A stretch of 64,000 nucleotides of DNA, taken from the NCBI GenBank assembly GCA_030142905.1, contig JASJOG010000147.1, positions 225,001 to 289,000 of the forward strand, in the 5' to 3' direction. Position 1 is the first letter of the stretch. Each line of letters starts with the position of its first letter. This stretch comes from Heliopora coerulea. Lineage: Eukaryota > Cnidaria > Anthozoa > Scleralcyonacea > Helioporidae. A program made the translations under genes and the position numbers. The notes beneath the pieces are model-generated. The model was not told the origin of the DNA. It saw nothing but the letters and a program-made list of their open reading frames with translations, and ran no database searches. Of the stretch, positions 34,291-46,250 are shown one piece after another.

Positions 34291-37200
34291 ATGAATTCAT
34301 TTTTATGCCATAGTTTTCTTTCACTGTTCATGTCCCCAAATTCTCGGTTTACTGATGAAAAGTGCCACCAGGCTCTTAGACAGCTAATTGACCTGGGCTA
34401 TTGAATATTTTCGCCACAAAAGAACAAAGGAAACCGAGCCATGTGAAATATAAAACACAATAAACAAGCATCCTTACTTCATTATAAACTTAACTTGTTC
34501 AGCTAGTAAACTTTTAAGACAGAAAAGGCTATATTCCAATAATTATTTAGTGATAGAATTCTTCTCTGCTTCTTCAATAACTGTCTCCAGAATCCTTCAA
34601 TTTGTTAAAAGTATATATGCGATTAACCATTCACACATACCAGTGTCGTACAATAAAAAATTACAACAAAAGAACTAATGAAAGAACAAAGCAAAAACAC
34701 AAAACTGAACCACTCGGGTATTTAGGAGGGCGAGGATGGTGTCATGCCCCCCCGTATGGTCTTTTGTTGCATAAGAAATTGACTGGTGTGTTAGATTCAT
34801 AAGGGTTAATCAATGGTCACAAGCGTGATAAAGGATTTAACATCGCAAGTGAAGCTTGAATAGCCACTCGGGATCGTTACACGAGTGAACATTGATTAAC
34901 CACTTTATCTCATTCCTCTCCCATAGTGATATGGACTTTTCCTTCCAGCTTAAGACCGATGAGACGTTGGTCCTTAGAAATTAAGACATTCACTTGTTAG
35001 TTTCCGACAAGTGTTTATCACACTGATTTCAAAGGAAAGCAGTGCGACAAGTCGTTATCACACTCCTAAATATTAATGAGTGGACTAAAGGATTTAACGC
35101 TTCTGTTGAAACAATGAATTGTAGGTGTGACATGAGATAAATGCACTTATTATAACTCACACGTATTAGAAGGGATCTTTCTTTTTGAATTAATCTGAAA
35201 AACTAATCCAGTCCAATCAACCAAGGCCAGTTAACTCGACTTTCAGTTCTTTGTGGTCGGCTGTTGGCTTATCATGGTCGATGGCTTCTCCTACCCTCTA
35301 AAGAAAATCTTGGTTACGCCATTGATAAGAACAAAGAACAAAGGAATAAAAATCCGTGGATGAAATGGTTAAAGGTATTCAATTATCGAAGCGTTAAAAA
35401 TGGTTTAACCCTTTAACGCCTTAATTTTTTTATTTATTTAATTTTCTGTTTTTGTTTTTGCTTTGTGCATTCATTTGTTCTTTTCTTCTAGAGGTATCGT
35501 ATGTAAAGGATAGCAACCGTTCATTTCCCATCAAAATTTAGTTCCTTTGACATGAACGGAAGATAGCTCTCCTATACCAACTTAATGATCACTGATCCGT
35601 TGTTTATCAAACGAATATATAATAAGATATATGAACGACCTTAGTACCTTACCACAATGCAAAGTGAACATGTCCAACCAATGAACTTGAAAGTCAAAAA
35701 TTAAAATATTCAAGCGGTTATTTCGCGATAAAGGCCTCATCTGCTTCTTCAAAATCCTTCAGAAATCCTTTGTTTTATTGTTTACAAAGAGCCTTACTAG
35801 CCGACAATTTTAAGAATGTAGAGCAAGAAACATACTCTGATGGATAACATCTTGTATACTAAATATATGAGTCATGTGACAAGACGAAACTGACAACAGC
35901 AATATTTGGACTTCACTGTCAAGCTTGAAATGTTACCATTATCAGTTTCGTCTTGTCTTATAACTCATATATTAATTTTACAAGATTTTATTCATTGGAT
36001 GTTTCTTGCTCTAACGGGCATATGCAACAAAATTTAATTTCAATAGACTATTGAAGCTTCTAAGAATATTTCACACTGCTCTTCCGTATTTCGTTTCCCT
36101 GAGATTTCACTGATTTGTACGTGACATCCAACGAAAATTTCACATGTTATTGCACGTGTGAAAAATATATGAAATAGAACATTCTCACATGTTATAAAAA
36201 ACTTTTATTTCACCTACGAAACGTGAACGTTGTCACATATGAAATACCTAATTCACATGTGAAATAGCGTAGTTCAAAATTTTACTGGCGAAATGTTATA
36301 AATGGTATAAAGTATGTATTTCAAATGTGAAATGGCGGATTAATATAATGTAAATTGATTTCACATGCGAAATTTTCATTTGACATATGGAATCGAAACG
36401 TTGTCCCATGTGAAGCAATATTTTCTTATGTGAAGTTTCATGTGAAATTTTTGGAAGAGATGCTCATGATTCGTTAAATAGGGACGACGGAAATCTATTT
36501 TAAGAAGCTTATAGACATATAATTAATAAACATAAGAATAACTCCAGTGTTACTATAAATACGAGCCATACCATTGTCCATCTTCACCCAAGACGAAGAC
36601 ATTGAAACTGCCTGCCAAAACGTTGGGCCTTGCCTTTGACTACTCTCCACATAGTCTAAATTCTAGCTCCACGTTGATGTCCATTTTATTTTTATTTTAC
36701 GTTCTAGGCGAGATCCATTATGGATTAACCCCGTTTTCAAATTCTCTTTCTGATACATATCATTAAGTTACGGGGAGATTCCAACTTTTATTGGTGACCC
36801 CGTATTATTTCATTTTAAATTCTTTGGAGAGATTTGCTCATTATGTGGTGATATCATGAAGTAATTACCTTGTGTTAGTTTCGGAGAGATACTCACTTTA
36901 TGTGGTGACCCAACATAGCTTTATTCTACTTTTATACTACTTTAGTAATGTGGTGACCCCATTTCATTCTTCTATAATATATATTTGGGAAGATATCCAC
37001 TTAACCCGGCCTCCTTAATTTTAGTTTACGGAGAGATATCCACATTAAGTGATGACGAAACGTAAAATAGGTAACTTGTTTTGAATCGTATATCTCTAAC
37101 CAAAGTAGCACTCGACCTTATGTCTAATTCTTTATCTGGTTGCAAACGTAAACTATTTATTATTCAAGACAAGTTTTAAGTTTTTCAGTGGTCTCCTGTT

Positions 37201-39290
37201 GGCGTGTAAAACTGTGCGGTGTTAGCCATAGTAAAATCATGCAAGACCTATCTACACAGAAATGATTCAACTTTGGTAGACCAAACTCTTTCTGTCCCAG
37301 AGGTCTCCCCTTGTGATTGAAACGGTCTGATGACATCATGTGGCGTTAGGCAAAGTAAACTAATGCAAGATCAACCAAGACAGAAACAAGTTAATGGCCA
37401 GCTTGTTGTGTGGCTTATTTAGAAGTTTCGTAAATGTTCGACTAGCCCCATTTCTGAATAACATCATCACCAGCAGAAATCCAATCAAGCAATAAGTAAT
37501 CTTGATGAAATTAGCGCCTAGGTTGTGCTATTACGTTTAAATCACAAGTACAAACAGCCATGCCAATCGTGAAATAGCCTGATGTTGTGTGAGACAGTGC
37601 CAGACATTAACAATGAGTATTCTGACATAGACAATGACGTCGAATAAGATGATTAATGATGATTTAAATAGTTGAATTTCTATTGGCGTTTCCTTAAATG
37701 CCAGTATTTTTGTCAACATTAAGTCGATCAGGGACAATTAAGTGGCCTACTCCGAACTAGCGTACCTCCAGATTTAGCGCCTCCCTTATAAGCCAGAAAA
37801 CGGTATTGGTAATTACTACAGTTACAGCAAACTTTGAAAAATACTTTAAGAAGCATATCAATTCAATAAATTCCTTCGTTAGACATATGTTGGTGGCGAC
37901 TTGCTTTTTGGAGACATGCTGTAATTTGGACAGCTTGGAAGCTGAACAATTCTTTAGAGCACACTACAGTTCCAATAGCATTGTATACTAGACCGATTTT
38001 TGTAAAGAAGAAAAAAATTACTTTTCTCCTGTACATCAAGAACATTTGCCAAGATTAGAATTAACACGAGAAATTGTGGTCAATAGCCAAGCAGTTAAAT
38101 TAATGATGGCAGGTTTTTATTTTCCTTTTAAAGTACACGTTTTGAATAAGTTATAGACAAATTGTCACATTGAAAATAGATTAATAAAATGACAATAAAT
38201 AAAAAGTGACAATAAATAAAGAGTAATCTAACCTCTCCGAAAATCCAGTGACATACGTTGGTAATAAGACGTCTATACGTCGAGGAATACTTTCTCAAAG
38301 CTTACGGAGATGCGTGGTTTTCATGCGAAGCGAATGCCGTGAATGTAACTTTAAACACATATATTCAATAAATGAGTTTTGTATCTATCACCAAATAAAC
38401 GCATAATGCTTATAATGAGATAGAGATGTTTAGATTTGCTTACAGCAGCAAAGTCCGATTGAGAATGGATAGACATCACATGGATAAAATATTGCTGTTT
38501 CTCGCTGATCAAATGCTGTAACTTCAATGCTCAGAAAATCTGTCAGGTACAAGAGACTCAAACTCGGCTAAATAGGTGGTGAGACAGAAATCAAGATTAC
38601 ACTCTGAAAAGGCTAAACTAATACAAAAATGTTTACTAATAGCATTCCACACTGGCCAATGATTTGAATTAGGATGGCAAATACTTCCTCGGAATTTTAA
38701 GTTCCACTTACATGCACTTGTGCATGGCAGGGAATGTGATTCGACCTTCATCGCATGCTTGGCCGAATTTTTGTTGTAGGAACTGATATTGCTTGTATTT
38801 ATCCCCGGTCCCTCATCTCTTGAGCTCACGAATGTTGTTACGTCAATGAGAGGCACCAGCGTTGTTAATAACCCGAAAGATTTTCCAGGCAAGAAAATTT
38901 ACTGTCGTCGAGATGACATGCTGTTTCAAGCTTTGTACGGTACCATCAAGTAAAGGTGCAAATTCGGTACTGTACCAAATGGTTTTTATCTTTGTTAAGA
39001 TTTTTAAAAAGCGTGCATTTTTATCGATGTATTGTCGAGGACACAGATTCCTTAGTCGACGAATTTTAACTGAATAAAAAATTATTTTTTACGTTGTCTT
39101 TCGTAGTCAGATCTAAACTTCTCCAAATCTTACCGCTTTGATAAATTATTTCCAGTAAAAACACTGGAAAATTTTTTTCTCCTCATTGCAGTCCATAATT
39201 TAATTATAAATATTTATATCATTTACTTTTTTAGAATAAATAAATTAAATCCGTCCAATAAATATGGCCGTAAATTCAACATTCAGTTAA
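34291..39290. other. Non-coding part of copy B
   Basis: Contains the fold-back (35821-36020), palindrome cluster (36120-36450) and GGAGAGAT repeats (36765-37050) described for copy A. 38271-38474 is an insertion absent from copy A, bounded by AGAC on both sides and beginning and ending with GTCTAT/ATAGAC, probably a small MITE. No protein gene recognised; a 122-codon minus-strand frame at 38524-38892 remains unidentified. Confidence 0.5.
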
Positions 39291-41715
39291 TTAACTGAGG
39301 CTTTTTTTAACAAACATGATTGATCTCTGCCCAGCGTTGGTTTTACGTCCCAGCTTAGGAGATCCAAAGCTGCCTTTTTTATGGCTAAAGCCAAGGTACC
39401 ATGCGTTGTTAGAAGCAGCCTGGAAGGTAACGTAGTTTTTTCTGTTGATTATTTCATTGAAGAGGCAGTCAGGGGTGTATTTTGCCTAAAGAGAACGACA
39501 AAACTAATTGAGAAATGCATAAAATATACCACAAGAAGTTCGAAATGCCTCACTAAAAAGGCATTTCGCAAAAGTGAATTTTGGCTTAAAGGAATCATGA
39601 ACTAGATAACAAATATGCAATGTTAAGTAACCTATTTTCTATTGATTTGCTTTGTTATAAAAACTCCGTTCACAGCGAGTGGCCTCGTTAACGTTAGGTT
39701 TAATAGACATCTTAACCAACATCGAATTAGAGGGGGAGACATGAACTTGGGTAGTGGTATTACTGGTATATATTCAAAATCTTAACTGTATGACCATAAC
39801 ATTCCCAGTGATCACACCAACAACCAAATAAGTAAGCTACCATCCAAGCAATGAGAAGTTAACTAAATTACACTGTTAACTATGTCCAAATGACCATATC
39901 ACGTAATCAAGCAACCAAGCAACCCACCATCTTACCAACTAATTCAACTAAACACATTCAACATATTTCAAAGAAATTTTTCTTAATATGCAAGAAATTG
40001 TCTTGTTACTACTTGAAGATATATATTTTGATAAAATTTGTTAATAACTGAACTATAAAATCTTGTTTTGAGAAATATAAACTAGATTTAAGAAAATGTT
40101 TTTCTTAAAATAAGAAATAATTTGCTTTTGCTTGCTCTATTAGATAAATGGTTACGCAAGTTTTGAGACATTTTCAACCTTCGTATGTATATAGGGTTTC
40201 TTTAATTATTCAAAGAAAAGAAAACAGATCCCTACCAAGACTTTAACAACACTGTTCTGATCAAAACAAACATATCCTCCATTATTTTTGCTTCTGATTG
40301 CAACACGGCCTGGTCCATGCGATTCAATTGCAATTAATGCTATATTAAAAGAAAATAAAAATAGAGCTGGTCAACTCACTGAGTTCAAATTGTGGCATCG
40401 AATTTCGCCAATCACAGTAAATAAATATTTTATTTTTTTGAAATCTATGAATTTGTGGAACAGGGGGTAGATTTCTTTGTCGGTTAATTAGCCATCTATT
40501 GATTTTGCTTGAACACCTAAAAGTATAAAACTAAAGATCTGTAGAAATAGATTTTAATTGAATTCCCAAGTGGAAAGAAATTAGAAATGCTTGTATGTGA
40601 CGATTTCTTTAACAGTTTTAATTGCGTCCCCAACCTATTTTCATCAACAAAATTTGAAAGTTACAGCACGCGACGACCAATTTGTTTTCTTGTGTATATT
40701 CGAGCACCACACGTTAGACTATCCTGACCTGGTTAACATTAGAACTCTAGGCAAAGCGATGGAAATCTTAAAGCTGTTCATTAAACTCAGTAATTCGGTA
40801 AACCAGACTCAAACACATAATAATGAGATCTTAATGGATTTAACCGACTAAACTTACTGTTTGGATCCTTTTCTATGTTTGATTGCCTAGCGTCGACTAT
40901 AGTGCTCGTTATCCGAACATATGTCGACAAGCCTTTAGAGTAAAGTCGGACATGGCTCGTCTGCCGCCGAACTCTTGCGTTCTTCGAATTTAAAGACTGT
41001 AGATAGGAATTCTTGATAGCCTGTAAAATAGAAAAGAGATGGATAAGTGAAACACACTGTACATCTTGTAACATACTAAAATCTCTCATTCATATCTAAA
41101 GATTATTGCTTATTTAAGTTAGTAAGCTTTAAGTAAGTAGTACTTCTACAGGTCAGCAACGTTGCTTGTTCATAGTATTGCTTGTGGTTGTACTGCGCAT
41201 GTTTGCAAAACTTTACCGTAAACAAAAGTCTGGAAATGAAAAAACCTGTGACGTCAATTCTTGACGCAGCATGTCGATTTATTGAGAGTTCGAAGGAAGC
41301 CTTCATCTGAGGAAAACACATCATTAGTGCAAGTAGAAGAGAAATGATTGTGAGACACAATTCATAATCGTGGCACCCAGATCTCGCACAGAACTTTGCA
41401 ATTACCTTTTGAGCTCTTCTTTTGCGTTATTAAAAGAAAATCAATTCAAAAAAGTGAGAAAGTTGCAGGGATAGTAATGAACCTATAGAGCATTCCTTAC
41501 CAATAGATACCTTCGTAAAATTAAAAACTAAGCGAGTGAAATCAAGTGCGCTTCGCTAAAAAGAATATACGAAAAATACAAAAAGATTGTTAACTACTTA
41601 CGGCAGCTTTCGAATCAGAATTCAAAGTCCTCGTCTCGCAGAACCGGAGGGTTAGTGTGATCGGAAGAAAAATAAATATGAAATGTAATCTTCGAGGCAC
41701 CGATCCCATACTCAT
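39291..41715 (-). CDS. FGF-B: secreted FGF-like ligand, 4 exons
   Basis: Exons on the minus strand: 41715-41602 (114 nt), 41020-40858 (163), 40339-40236 (104) and 39485-39291 (195 with stop); 191 aa with no internal stop. The signal-peptide exon is identical to that of FGF-A. The ligand domain reads VRLYSKGLSTYVRI, GPGRVAIRSKNNGGYVCFD, PDCLFNEIINRKNY and AWYLGFSHKKG, with the conserved cysteine pair (YVC and PDC) of many FGFs. Splice donors are GTAAGT, GTAAGT and GTAGGG and acceptors end in ACAG, ATAG and TTAG. By my count exons 2-4 differ from FGF-A at about 24 replacement and 7 silent positions, with the reading frame intact in both. Confidence 0.85.
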
Positions 41716-41798
41716 GAAAAGTTGAATTTATCTAACTCTTATCGGATTATGGAACGAATCGTTTTCCTCCTTTTGGTTTGACTGAAGTGAATTCATGG

Positions 41799-41806
41799 TT
41801 TATATA
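41799..41806 (-). promoter_or_regulatory. TATA box of FGF-B
   Basis: TATATAAA on the minus strand, 84 nt before the start codon, in flanking sequence almost identical to FGF-A. Confidence 0.6.
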
Positions 41807-42029
41807 CACTTTCAGGGGGACTAGCTTCCTGCCATTTAATGACATCAACCACCGCTTCGGTGCATCGAAGAATGTTCACAACCCCATTCATTTGTCTTTA
41901 TCTTTTTCGGAAATTTCTTTTTAGGCTGAAGTTTTCATTTCCTTAGCCCACAAACCGCAAAGCTAACCTTTAGTTGTTTCGAACCTTGTAACAAAACCCA
42001 TCGAACGCAAACCCAGCTTCTGATAAGAG

Positions 42030-44060
42030 CTTCTGATAAGAGCTTCCGATAAGAGAAAGGATCTAATTACAAGGCTTAAACTTTCTTTTAAATGTGGATC
42101 GTAGTTGTGTTTTACTTTCTTTGTTTTGGAATTCGTATCATTTTACTTTGATCCGGTAAACATTGTAATATGATACTTCTAAAATAAGGATTTATTTCTC
42201 AAAAATGAATATCACATGACCAGAATAGGCATACACAAAGTAGAATTGAATCACAATAATAAAATAAGAGTGAAAGTTTCGTTTTCAACATTGCAACTTC
42301 TGCAGGGATATATTCTTATATCGTATAGAAAAATGAGAGCGTGAGAAAAATTAAGATTATAGATTACGAAGAGCGAGTGTAAGATACGGAAATGGAAAAA
42401 TATTTAAATAAAGAAAATAGTGTTGAATCTTTTTCGCAGTGAAGTGGGGACTTTATCTTGACAATGAGTAAACTTTGACGTAAAATGAGTTCGTTTCGAG
42501 AGGAACAAGAGGAAACTATCGAGAAACCTTCACAAAAAGTTGGCCGTTGCAAACTACGACACTAAGAAACAATTCTGTAAGGGGGAGGGTTAGTGAGTTC
42601 ATTGTTAAAAAAAAACAATAATCTCACATTTTACCAGCAGACTACGTGGAATCTGGACGTGGAAAAAAATAAGCGAAAGGCGGAGATAAAGACTTATGAC
42701 AACGTAAACGTAAATATGAGGAGACACAAATTAGATAGGTTTCCTTGACATTGTTCAGTAGAATGTTAATTTTCCCGTTAACTTTAAGGTGAAATAAAGA
42801 ATAGGTCGGGAGCAGTGAGTTTGTTGGATGACTTAATAAGAACCTTGTCAACGAATGAATTATAGAAACTGTTGATAACGTTTTTCAGAATTACCATTTT
42901 ACACGAACATTATTTTTGAAAGAGGTAGAAAAGAATTGGAAGAAGTCAAAAGAACGGTAAAGGTGGGCGTGCGACGTGAACGGATCTAGAAAGTAATCAC
43001 AGGAACGATGAATATTAATATCTTGATATGGAAGAGAATTGTGTGCTTCTTCTTCATGCGTAAAAGTTATTTTGGATGCTTAAGCTTTAATGATTTGAAG
43101 TGAAATGAACATGGTTAAGAGATGAAACAAGAATGAAGAAGTCGTTGACATATCAGCGGTGAAACGTGGGTTTGAATTGAGAAGCATACTTCTTAATCCA
43201 AACAGGCTTATCATGCGGAAGAGAAGTGTGGGCATGTAATGTTCCATGGTAGATCGTATGGCGACATGACTTACCTGATCATAAACTTTGATTGAGTTTG
43301 ATAAACCATAACATGAAAAAAAAAATTTAATGATGATAGCTTTTGTTTCATTTAGAGCGATATTAGTATGCAAGTTTTGCTATTTTATTTTTTATAAAAT
43401 CTATATTTTATAAATAAAATAGCAACATTCGTCAGACTTCTGGAACTAATTTGAAAATACATTGATCCTTCGTCTATCTTACAAAGGAGTTAATAAACTT
43501 CATTAATTTTATGGCAATAGTATTCCATAAGAAATTATTTACAAATTTTTTTACGTAGTCTAAACAACCAATGAAGTCCTATCATGTTACTGTCAAGAGT
43601 ATCGAGATCTTTTTATGACCGGGAAAGGTTATTCTTAGTTAAGAGTTGACTTTCACGTAAATAGAATTCGTTTCCAATAGAATAAAAGGAAACTATCATG
43701 ACTTCTACAATAAAAAACGTATGTTGAGAGTTACAATGATGAGAAAGGATGCTCTAAGGGTAATAAATCTATCGAACTTTGGAATGGTGGTTCATAAACA
43801 ATATTTGGCAAATGTCCCTATGACGCCAAAACAACTAATGAAGTTGTACCATTTTACTGTTAAAGGGATCGATATGTGTTATGACCTGAAAAAGTTAATT
43901 TTAATAATGAATAGACTTTCTCGTAAAATGAATTAATTTCGAGAAGAGTATGAAGAAATTATCGTGAAATCTACTAAGAAAACCGGAAGTTCGGAGTTAT
44001 AATGGTGAGAACTGATGTTTTAAGGAAGAGGGTTATCGATCGCATTTCTTTTGCTTCATT
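42030..44060 (-). mobile_element. Decayed PLE upstream of FGF-B
   Basis: Near-identical to 20820-22850. The C-terminal frame 42364-42552 is open and reads IVSSCSSRNELILRQSLLIV, and 43080-43373 retains the LNSNPRFTADM region before the catalytic box, with the motif B region damaged (HVAIRSTMEHYM). Confidence 0.7.
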
Positions 44061-44691
44061 CCTTGAAGAGTCATCCAAAAAAGCTCATCGTTTCTAATGT
44101 ATAGTTTACTTCTCTCTACCATTGGACATAACCATGCAGAAGTTCAGTCACAGTTAAGAAAATTTAGTCAATCTGCATATCTTCACTTTCACGTTGGCAT
44201 TGCCACGAGTCGTTCACCGCGTCTTTCGAATTTCTTTCCACGTTTAGACTCCACGTAGAGATCCTATGCTGTATATTATATCCTTAAACTCATTAGCAAT
44301 TCATTAGTAAAATACAACGGAAATCAGTACCGACACGTACTTTCGATATCTGATCTTAGTTAGCACAGGATTTTGAAAACTTTAATCCCGCTTTTCTCTT
44401 TAAATTCGGATTCGTTTGAAATGTAGTATCACACACTAGAAAGTAGTGTTTCATCAGATATCCAAACACCTCGAAGTTAGTTTAAAAGCTCGGCCATTGA
44501 TACGTTTTTCAGCTCATTTTTCGGTGTTTGAATATCTGATGAAACACTCCTCGTGTGTGATAGATTACTTAAGAGTGGAAGATACTAATCCGCCTATGTT
44601 GGCGAAACGATCCGAAATCTGTGATATGTAAACACAAGTATCTGACCTCATGGGGTCATCGATTTTAACTGGTACGAAACTCACTTTGCTT

Positions 44692-46250
44692 TTTTCGGAA
44701 CTGCGTTTACATAAACATTCCTTTGTTTGCATTTTTGCGTTTAGCTTTTAATTGTTGGTAAATGCACATTTAAAGAGAACGATATATTTTTTAAAAGCAT
44801 ACATGTTTCGACAACTTCAAGATGCCATCTTCAGTGCAGAATGAATGATGTGTGGTAATACGATACAGTAATATATGAGTTAGGATATGAATAAATTATT
44901 TACAATTGATGAGGAAGTGATCTGCTTACAAATACAGAATTATTTGCATAAAGTGATGATAGGTGTATTTATAAACTGAAAATAGTATTGAAGTGATGAA
45001 TTTGGACGTTGAGATCGGGATTGATTTTGTTGATGTAAAGATCCTCTTTGATTTTGAGGGAGAAGGATGAATGAGCGGAGTCGATGATTTTAAAGCAAGA
45101 GTGTGAAAATTGCTTTTTACAAGAGGGAGAGGCGTGAAGATGTTTGTAGATGTTTGAGTTTCTGTCCGTATTCGTGTGTTCCTTAATCCTGGTAGTTAAT
45201 TGGCGAGAGGTTTCACCAATATAGCGGGAGTTACATCCTGCACAGTTACATCCTGTCTTAGTTCAATCGATTGGCACATTTTAAACAAAGCACTCAAAAA
45301 GAACGTTGACAAACAGCTCAATAAAATACTTTCTACCCACCGCAAGAAACTAAGAAACCTAACTAAGAACAAAGCTCTCCCATTTACACATAAAGACACC
45401 GTGACCAACCTATCACTTGTAAAACTGAGTGATGAAGAATTGGACATTCTCCGCAATGGCCTCAATTTCAGCATCAAACCTCCTCGACTCAACTCCTCCG
45501 ACATTCTGGCAACATTCGAGCGTATTCATCTCATACTTAAAAACAAACTCAACATGCAGGAAGACTACCCAAATCTTAAAACCGAATCTCTCAAATCTCT
45601 CAAATCTTAAACGGTGAACAACAAACTAACAACAAACGTTATTTCAAACTACCTTATATAGGTGATTACTCACGGCACACACAACGTAAACGAACACAAC
45701 TCATTAAACGCTACTGCACGGACATTGAAGTCAAACTTATCTTTACATCTTACAAGATAAAAAGCCTTTTTTGTTTCAAAGATCCAATTCCTGATCTTTC
45801 CAAAGCTATGGTAGTATGTCAATTTTCCTGTGCAGGATGTAACTCCGCTATATTGGTGAAACCTCTCGCCAATTAACTACCAGGATTAAGGAACACACGA
45901 ATACGGGCAGAAACTCAAACATTTAGCACACACGTACGTATCCTTTTACCGCCCAACACCTAACGACTTAAAGAAACATCACATCCTACGCAACATCCGA
46001 AATAATGACAAGATCATCGTCCTTAAACCCGACAAAGGCAATGGTGTGGTCATTATGGATCGCCAGGTATACATCAACTCTTGCTATTCTATCATAAACA
46101 ATACCTCCAAGTTTAAACCACTCTCTCAAGATCCCACAATTTCCCGTGAAGCAAGACTACAACGACTCTTACGGAAGTTAAAGAAAAAAGGCTCCATAAA
46201 CGAACAAACCTATCAAGACATGTTCCCCAGAGGAGAAAAATAACTTGAAA
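44692..46250. mobile_element. Scrambled PLE: inverted tail, domains out of order
   Basis: 44692-45260 on the minus strand is a PLE C-terminal end: CAGCNSRYIGETSRQLTTRI, KEHTNT, then SCFKIIDSAHSSFSLKIKED. From 45240 on the plus strand the order is N-terminal domain (LVKLSDEELDILRNGLNFSI, 45200-45610), then the linker and endonuclease start (LPYIGDYSRHTQRKRTQLI, VCQFSCAGCNS, to about 45905), then the start of the reverse transcriptase (DKIIVLKPDKGNGVVIMD, to 46243). An intact element would run N-terminal domain, reverse transcriptase, endonuclease. A hammerhead-like block (CTGAAGA..CGAAAC) is on the minus strand near 44815-44855. Confidence 0.75.
45200..45610 (+). pseudogene. PLE N-terminal domain
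   Basis: 136 codons. After a start that runs through reversed endonuclease sequence (LTNIAG-like), the true part begins around SSIDWHILNKALKKNVDKQL and includes LSDEELDILRNGLNFSIKPP and DILATFERIHLILKNKL, a pattern found before the reverse transcriptase in many PLEs. It ends at a stop, followed by out-of-order endonuclease-linker sequence. Confidence 0.65.

Larger units (their letters stand above)
31816..44691 (+). repeat. Segmental duplication, copy B
   Basis: Direct copy of 10040-23483, 8.3 kb further on. The left edge lies next to the fold-back composite repeat and the right edge next to a scrambled PLE. Internal blocks correspond as follows: fold-back 35821-36020, palindrome cluster 36120-36450, GGAGAGAT repeats 36765-37050, FGF-B 39291-41715, PLE 42030-44060. 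Confidence 0.9.

Noticed and set aside
39381..39605. Plus-strand 74-codon frame MAKAKVPCVVRSSLEGN
   Set aside because: It is the antisense shadow of the last exon of FGF-B; its conservation in A and C follows from the coding strand.
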